DNA from: Iris pallida
Taxonomy: Eukaryota > Streptophyta > Magnoliopsida > Asparagales > Iridaceae
Assembly (NCBI GenBank): GCA_029216955.1
Contig: JANAVB010015600.1
Coordinates: 31,999,587 to 32,063,586 of the forward strand
Direction of reading: 5' to 3'
Length of the DNA: 64,000 nt
The translations under genes and the position numbers were made by a program. Positions 60,206-64,000 of this stretch are shown in pieces; the first letter of the stretch is position 1; every line of letters begins with the position of its first letter. The notes beneath the pieces were generated by a model, which saw nothing but the letters and a program-made list of their open reading frames with translations, ran no database searches and was not told where the DNA came from.

Positions 60206-60490
60206 TATTACTCTTGGCATACCTCGGTTTTAGGTACGGATAATAAGTTTGATTAGGGATACCTAGAACGATTCCACGATAAGGTGACCATAGAAGTTCT
60301 TGGTATCGAGCGAAAGAGTGCCATGGGGCAGCTGGGCCCCAGAGGCATGATGAGAAAGGAGCTGCATGTACTAGAGGACTTAGTACAAGATTTGTGGTCA
60401 CAGAGGACATTTGTGGTCAACTGAAGACATTTGTGGTCAACAGAGGACATTTGTGGGCTTATTATCCTTGGCGTACCCTGGTTTTGGGTA
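60206..60490. other. Inverted repeats and tandem motifs of C
   Basis: Copy 1 of the inverted repeat near 60206-60247, the conserved block GGTATCGAGCGAAAGAGTGC, three ATTTGTGGTCAA units (60390-60455), then copy 2 (TTATTATCC / GGATAATAA, perfect 9-bp arms, 60449-60490). Same order as in B. Confidence 0.78.
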
Positions 60491-60519
60491 CGGATAATAA
60501 GTCGAGAGAGGACCAACAT

Positions 60520-60707
60520 ACTTACTCAGAGGTAATGAGGACGTGGTAAATATGATGGTTTCTTCGATAGAATCTTCCTACTCAGAGGTAATGAGGACGT
60601 GGCTGGAGTGGACACCTTGAAGGGTACATAGAATAACTCAGAGGTAATATGGACGTGAAAGTTCTACGTGAGGGGTGGTTTGTTTTTGATGGAAGAGAAA
60701 CAACTCA
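60520..60707 (+). repeat. CTCAGAGGTAAT motif series in C, cut by CACTA
   Basis: Copies at about 60525, 60579 and 60636; the next one, AACAACTCA, is interrupted at 60707 where B reads AACAACTCAGAGGTAAC. Confidence 0.75.
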
Positions 60708-60736
60708 CACTACTAAAATAATACAAATTAGCGACG
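60708..60736. repeat. Terminal repeat of the CACTA element
   Basis: CACTACTAAAA followed by ...AATTAGCGACG, a typical CACTA end with a GCGACG subterminal motif. Confidence 0.82.
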
Positions 60737-60828
60737 TCAACCATGATGGAAAATAACGCCTCATTTCTTGTTCTAGTTCTTCTTCTGTTATGTTTGGCCT
60801 ACCTGACCTCACATCATCATTAAATATG

Positions 60829-60908
60829 CTGAAAACAACATCGTTCAATTAATTTAATAGTATAATAATCAATACTATTAAAGTAATATAGACGTATTAA
60901 TTACTTAC
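60829..60908 (-). other. Predicted last intron of the CACTA transposase
   Basis: Minus strand GG|GTAAGTAATT...GTTTTCAG|C; splicing joins LEG to IFNDDV in frame, whereas without it translation stops two codons after LEG. Confidence 0.7.
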
Positions 60909-63570
60909 CCCTCCAGTTTCTCTACTTTATCGTCGTCGCAATTGAGTAATACAGACACCTGAGCAGTCCTTAGCTCATCATCGTTTAGATATCTCTTCTT
61001 CATTTTACCCGATGGCTTTCCTGGGGCATTGAATACCTTCAGTATTGTATCATTACATTCATGATCTCCGTCGTCATTTCTGGAAGCTCTCGTTCTATTA
61101 GTTGCAACATGAAGCTTGAAATACATCGAACAAAAGTTTGTGATCTCCTCGAGAATATAGGCTTCATAAATAGAACCCTCGACCCGTACCTTATTTTTTA
61201 CCTTTAATTTTAGGTGATTCAAATGTCGTTCGAACGGGTACATCCATTGATATTCGACGGGTCCACCAACACGTGCCTCATAAGATAGATGAATCGACAA
61301 ATGCTCCATAGAGTCGAAAAATCCAGGAGGAAACACCCTCTCTAGCTTGCACAGTGTTATCGCAATGTCCTTCTCTTGCTTTTGTAGATGATCAACGAGC
61401 AATTTATTAGAACAAAGATCCCTGAAGAATATGCTAAACTCCGTCAATGGATCCCAAACTGTCTGCGGTAAGAATTCCCGAAATACAATTGGAATTAACC
61501 TCTCCATGAATACGTGACAATCGTGGCTCTTCATACCCGTCAATTTGTTTTCCTTGGGATCGACACATCTTCTCAGATTTGACACATATCCGTCTGAAAA
61601 TTTTAGGCCCTGGATCCACCGACAAAGTCTCACTTTATCCTCCTTGTCCAGTGAGAAAATTGACTTCGGCAGGAACTATTTTCCATTCTACTCTATCAAA
61701 TGCAACGCAGGGCATTTGCATATTTCTTCTAAGTTCAACCTGACCTTGGGATTGTCTTTCGTTTTTTCCTTTACGTCCATCACAGTACTAATTATGTTAT
61801 CAAACACATTCTTCTCAATATGCATGACATCAAGATTATGTCTGATCAGATTGGTACTCCAATATGGCAGATCCCAGAATATGCTCCTCTTTGTCCAGTT
61901 ATGATCTCTACCAAATCCATCGCACTTGTACCCAGTTGTAGGATCTTCGATAGCACTTGAAAAATCTCTAACCTCCTCCCATATCGTGGCTCCGCACCAC
62001 CTTGGCGGTGGATCACCCTTCTCTACAACGCCGGCACGGAATACATTCATGTTCCTTCTGAACGGATGATCTTTTGCCAGAAATTGTCGATAACAATCAA
62101 AGAAGCACGATTTTTTACCGTGTTTCAAGCGGAAAGTCTTAGTACGGTCCATGTAATACGGACATGAGAGACGGCAATGAGTGCTCCATCCAGATAATAT
62201 TTCATAGGCCGGAAAGTCGTTGATGGTCCACATAAGGGTTGCCTTCATCTGAAAATTCTGTTTCCTGGAAACATCGTACGTGTTAGCACCTACTTCCCAT
62301 AACTGATTCAACTCATCAATCAAAGGCTGTAAGTACACATCAATGTTCCTTTTGGAATTATTTGGACCAGAAATTATAACGGTTAGAAACATGTACTGAG
62401 TCTTCATACACATCCAAGGCGGTAGGTTATACGGAGTGACAATCATATGCCAACACGAATACTGGGATCCCGAAAGACCAAAAGGAGTAAAACCGTCAGA
62501 AGATAGCCCCAACCTGACATTATGCGGATCTGAAGCAAAATCAGGATACACTCGATCAAAGTGATTCCATGCTTCTCCATCGGATAGGTGATCCAACACT
62601 CCTTCAATCTGTTCTCGCATGTGCCAACTCATATTTTCAGCCGTCTATTTCACCATAAATAATCTTTGCAACCGCGACGTTAAAGGCAAGTAGTGCATTG
62701 AATCGGTCGATCTTCTTGCACCGATAGACCTTCCTGTACTAGTGGTCTTATAGCGATCTGCACCAGAAAATCTGTACACATCTGCGTCCTTGTCGTCTTT
62801 GTAGTACAGCATGCACCCATTGCGACAAGAATAGATTTTCTCGTATCCCATCTAGAGCGATCTCACCATCCTCTTAGACCGATAGAAGTCTTTAGGTAAC
62901 TTACTACCCGCCGGCAAGATGTCTATAATCAACTCTAACACTCGGTTGTAGCATTTTTGCGACATGTTAAAATCTGACTTATTGCTCAACAGTCTTGTAA
63001 CCACCTCCAACGGTGAATGATCCTCACAACCAGGATACAATGGAGTCCTTGCATTCTCAAGCAACTCCATGAACTTTGCAGCATCGAAATTCGGTGCCTC
63101 CTCAGCTGCATCATGAATGAAACTAGGCTCCGCAGCGTTGAAAACCATGTTCACGCACCCGTCGTTGTATACATGATTATCTGAAACAAAATTAGGTCCC
63201 GCATGCATATACGGCTCAACATAAGGCTCCGGCTCTGATGCTAAAGACAAAGTTCTCCGTGTGCGGTCCACTGATAGTAATTAGGCGTGAAACCCCTCGA
63301 GTACAAATGATATGTCACTTCCACTTCTGGATAATATTTCACGTTATTACATTTCACACACGGACACTTAATTTTGGTGCCGTCCATGTACTGAGGGAAC
63401 GCCTTAGCAAACTGTAAGAACTGCTCTACTCCCGCTATGTATTCATCCCCTACACCACACATATCATCAGGACGACGATTGTACATCCATGAACGATTCC
63501 GCAAGTAGTAATTCATATCCATTTTGAAATAATTCTGCAAAGATGGACACACATTATCCAATAGGCACAA

Positions 63571-64000
63571 ATTCGTATATTATGTCTTATTATGGGACAC
63601 ACATTAGTAGCGGACAGTTACTAATAACCATGCTATATCGCACATAAGTTCTTGTGCATCCAACGTGTACACATACGCTATCGATTCTTACTGATGCCAA
63701 TCCCATACAGACACACTAGATTCGTTTCAATATCGCCAGGGTCAAGTTAAAAATTATCTTAATTAACATCAATTTTCAAGACTTGAATATAATGTCACCT
63801 ACAACCAATATCTAAGACCCCATGACAAAGTCAAGTAGACCCCATGAATATAATGTTACCTATAACCGATATCTCATTCAGACACACTAGATTCATTTCG
63901 ATATCGCCAGACCATATATATATAATGTCACCTACAACCGATATCTAAGACCCCATGACAAAGTCAAAGACATTATTGACAAGACTTGAATATAATATCA
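63571..64000. repeat. CACTA interior upstream of the transposase, with local repeats
   Basis: Non-coding. CAGACACACTAGATTC(A/G)TTTC plus ATATCGCCAG occurs near 63708 and 63878; TATCTAAGACCCCATGACAA plus AGTCAA near 63808 and 63941; several ATAATGT(C/T)ACCTA(C/T)AACC copies. CACTA elements commonly carry such repeats inside their ends. Confidence 0.65.

Larger units (their letters stand above)
55073..60707 (-). mobile_element. Element C, third piece: antisense PMD gene and 3' array region
   Basis: Starts with the GTCCC duplication of D. Carries the antisense gene to 60035, its poly(A) signal, inverted repeats and tandem motifs in the same order as B (20770-21400), and is cut at 60707 by the CACTA element inside a CTCAGAGG motif. 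Confidence 0.88.
60705..63522 (-). pseudogene. CACTA transposase (TNP2 family), interrupted
   Basis: Cuts and pastes the element. From ATG 63522 (MDMNYYLRNRSWMYNRR): the transposase-associated domain with KCPCVKCNN and FTPNYYQW; a 1-bp frameshift near 63250 (the frame continues as EPEPYVEPYMHAGP); YEKIYSCRNGCMLYYKD; the TNP2 core 62632-61688 (LGLSSDGFTPFG, TIWEEVRDF); then the DUF4218-type region 61633-60909 (KSHDCHVFMERL). In-frame stops, all TAG: 62852-62854, 62645-62647, 61688-61690, 61676-61678. An 80-nt intron (60908-60829, GTAAGT...TTTTCAG) leads to a last exon (GIFNDDVRSGRPNITEEELE) that reads through the terminal repeat to a TGA formed by the target-site TCA. Inactive as it stands. 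Confidence 0.88.
60708..64000 (-). mobile_element. CACTA (En/Spm) DNA transposon, left end and transposase
   Basis: Terminal CACTACTAAAATAATACAA at 60708, preceded by TCA (60705-60707), the expected 3-bp target site. The transposase gene runs right to left. The other terminal repeat lies beyond the window. Confidence 0.88.

Overview
The window is nuclear DNA of a flowering plant with a repeat-rich genome. I see no ordinary host gene: almost every base can be assigned to transposable elements stacked inside one another. The species cannot be named from the sequence. Support comes from plant-specific families: Tat-lineage Ty3/gypsy elements with a second archaeal-type RNase H, chromovirus-like LTRs, an En/Spm (CACTA) transposase and a plant mobile domain (PMD) gene.

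Layout. 1-1103 is the right end of an LTR (element F) inserted in a Tat element E (forward; pieces 1104-1426 and 14485-15821, 3' LTR 15060-15821). Element A (1427-14484, forward, Tat) sits inside E and is nearly intact: gag, protease, RT, two RNases H and integrase lie in one reading frame broken by five stop codons. 15822-16129 is an older LTR-like scrap. Element C (reverse, Tat) starts at 16130 and is cut three times: by B (17826-32011, reverse, Tat, complete with GCCGC target duplications), by D (32412-55072, forward) and by a CACTA transposon (60708 to beyond the window). D is a non-autonomous element with LTRs of about 5 kb, and its 5' LTR is itself split by N (33824 to about 43550), another non-autonomous element with 4.3-kb LTRs and only 1.1 kb of non-coding interior.

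The most interesting system is in the Tat elements. Between pol and the 3' LTR each carries an antisense transcription unit with its own TATA box, a first exon of 103-106 nt ending in phase 1, an intron and a poly(A) signal. In C it encodes a PMD protein followed by a coiled-coil tail, now frameshifted. In B it encodes a short acidic 133-residue protein. In A it is reduced to promoter plus poly(A) signal. In E only exon 1 and the first bases of exon 2 are visible. The units are accompanied by dense arrays of a short motif: ATGCGGC(T) in A, B and C, and ATGCGCCC in E. The arrays occupy the antisense intron, the region next to the polypurine tract, the LTRs and even part of gag. A self-encoded protein acting on a self-specific motif array, as in the VANC system of VANDAL transposons, is a testable hypothesis and is not shown by sequence alone.

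Inferred order of insertion: the 15822-16129 scrap, E and C are oldest; then A and F in E, and B, D and CACTA in C; N in D is youngest within that stack. Most coding regions are decaying. Several stops and active-site changes are C-to-T or G-to-A transitions, as expected for methylated repeats.
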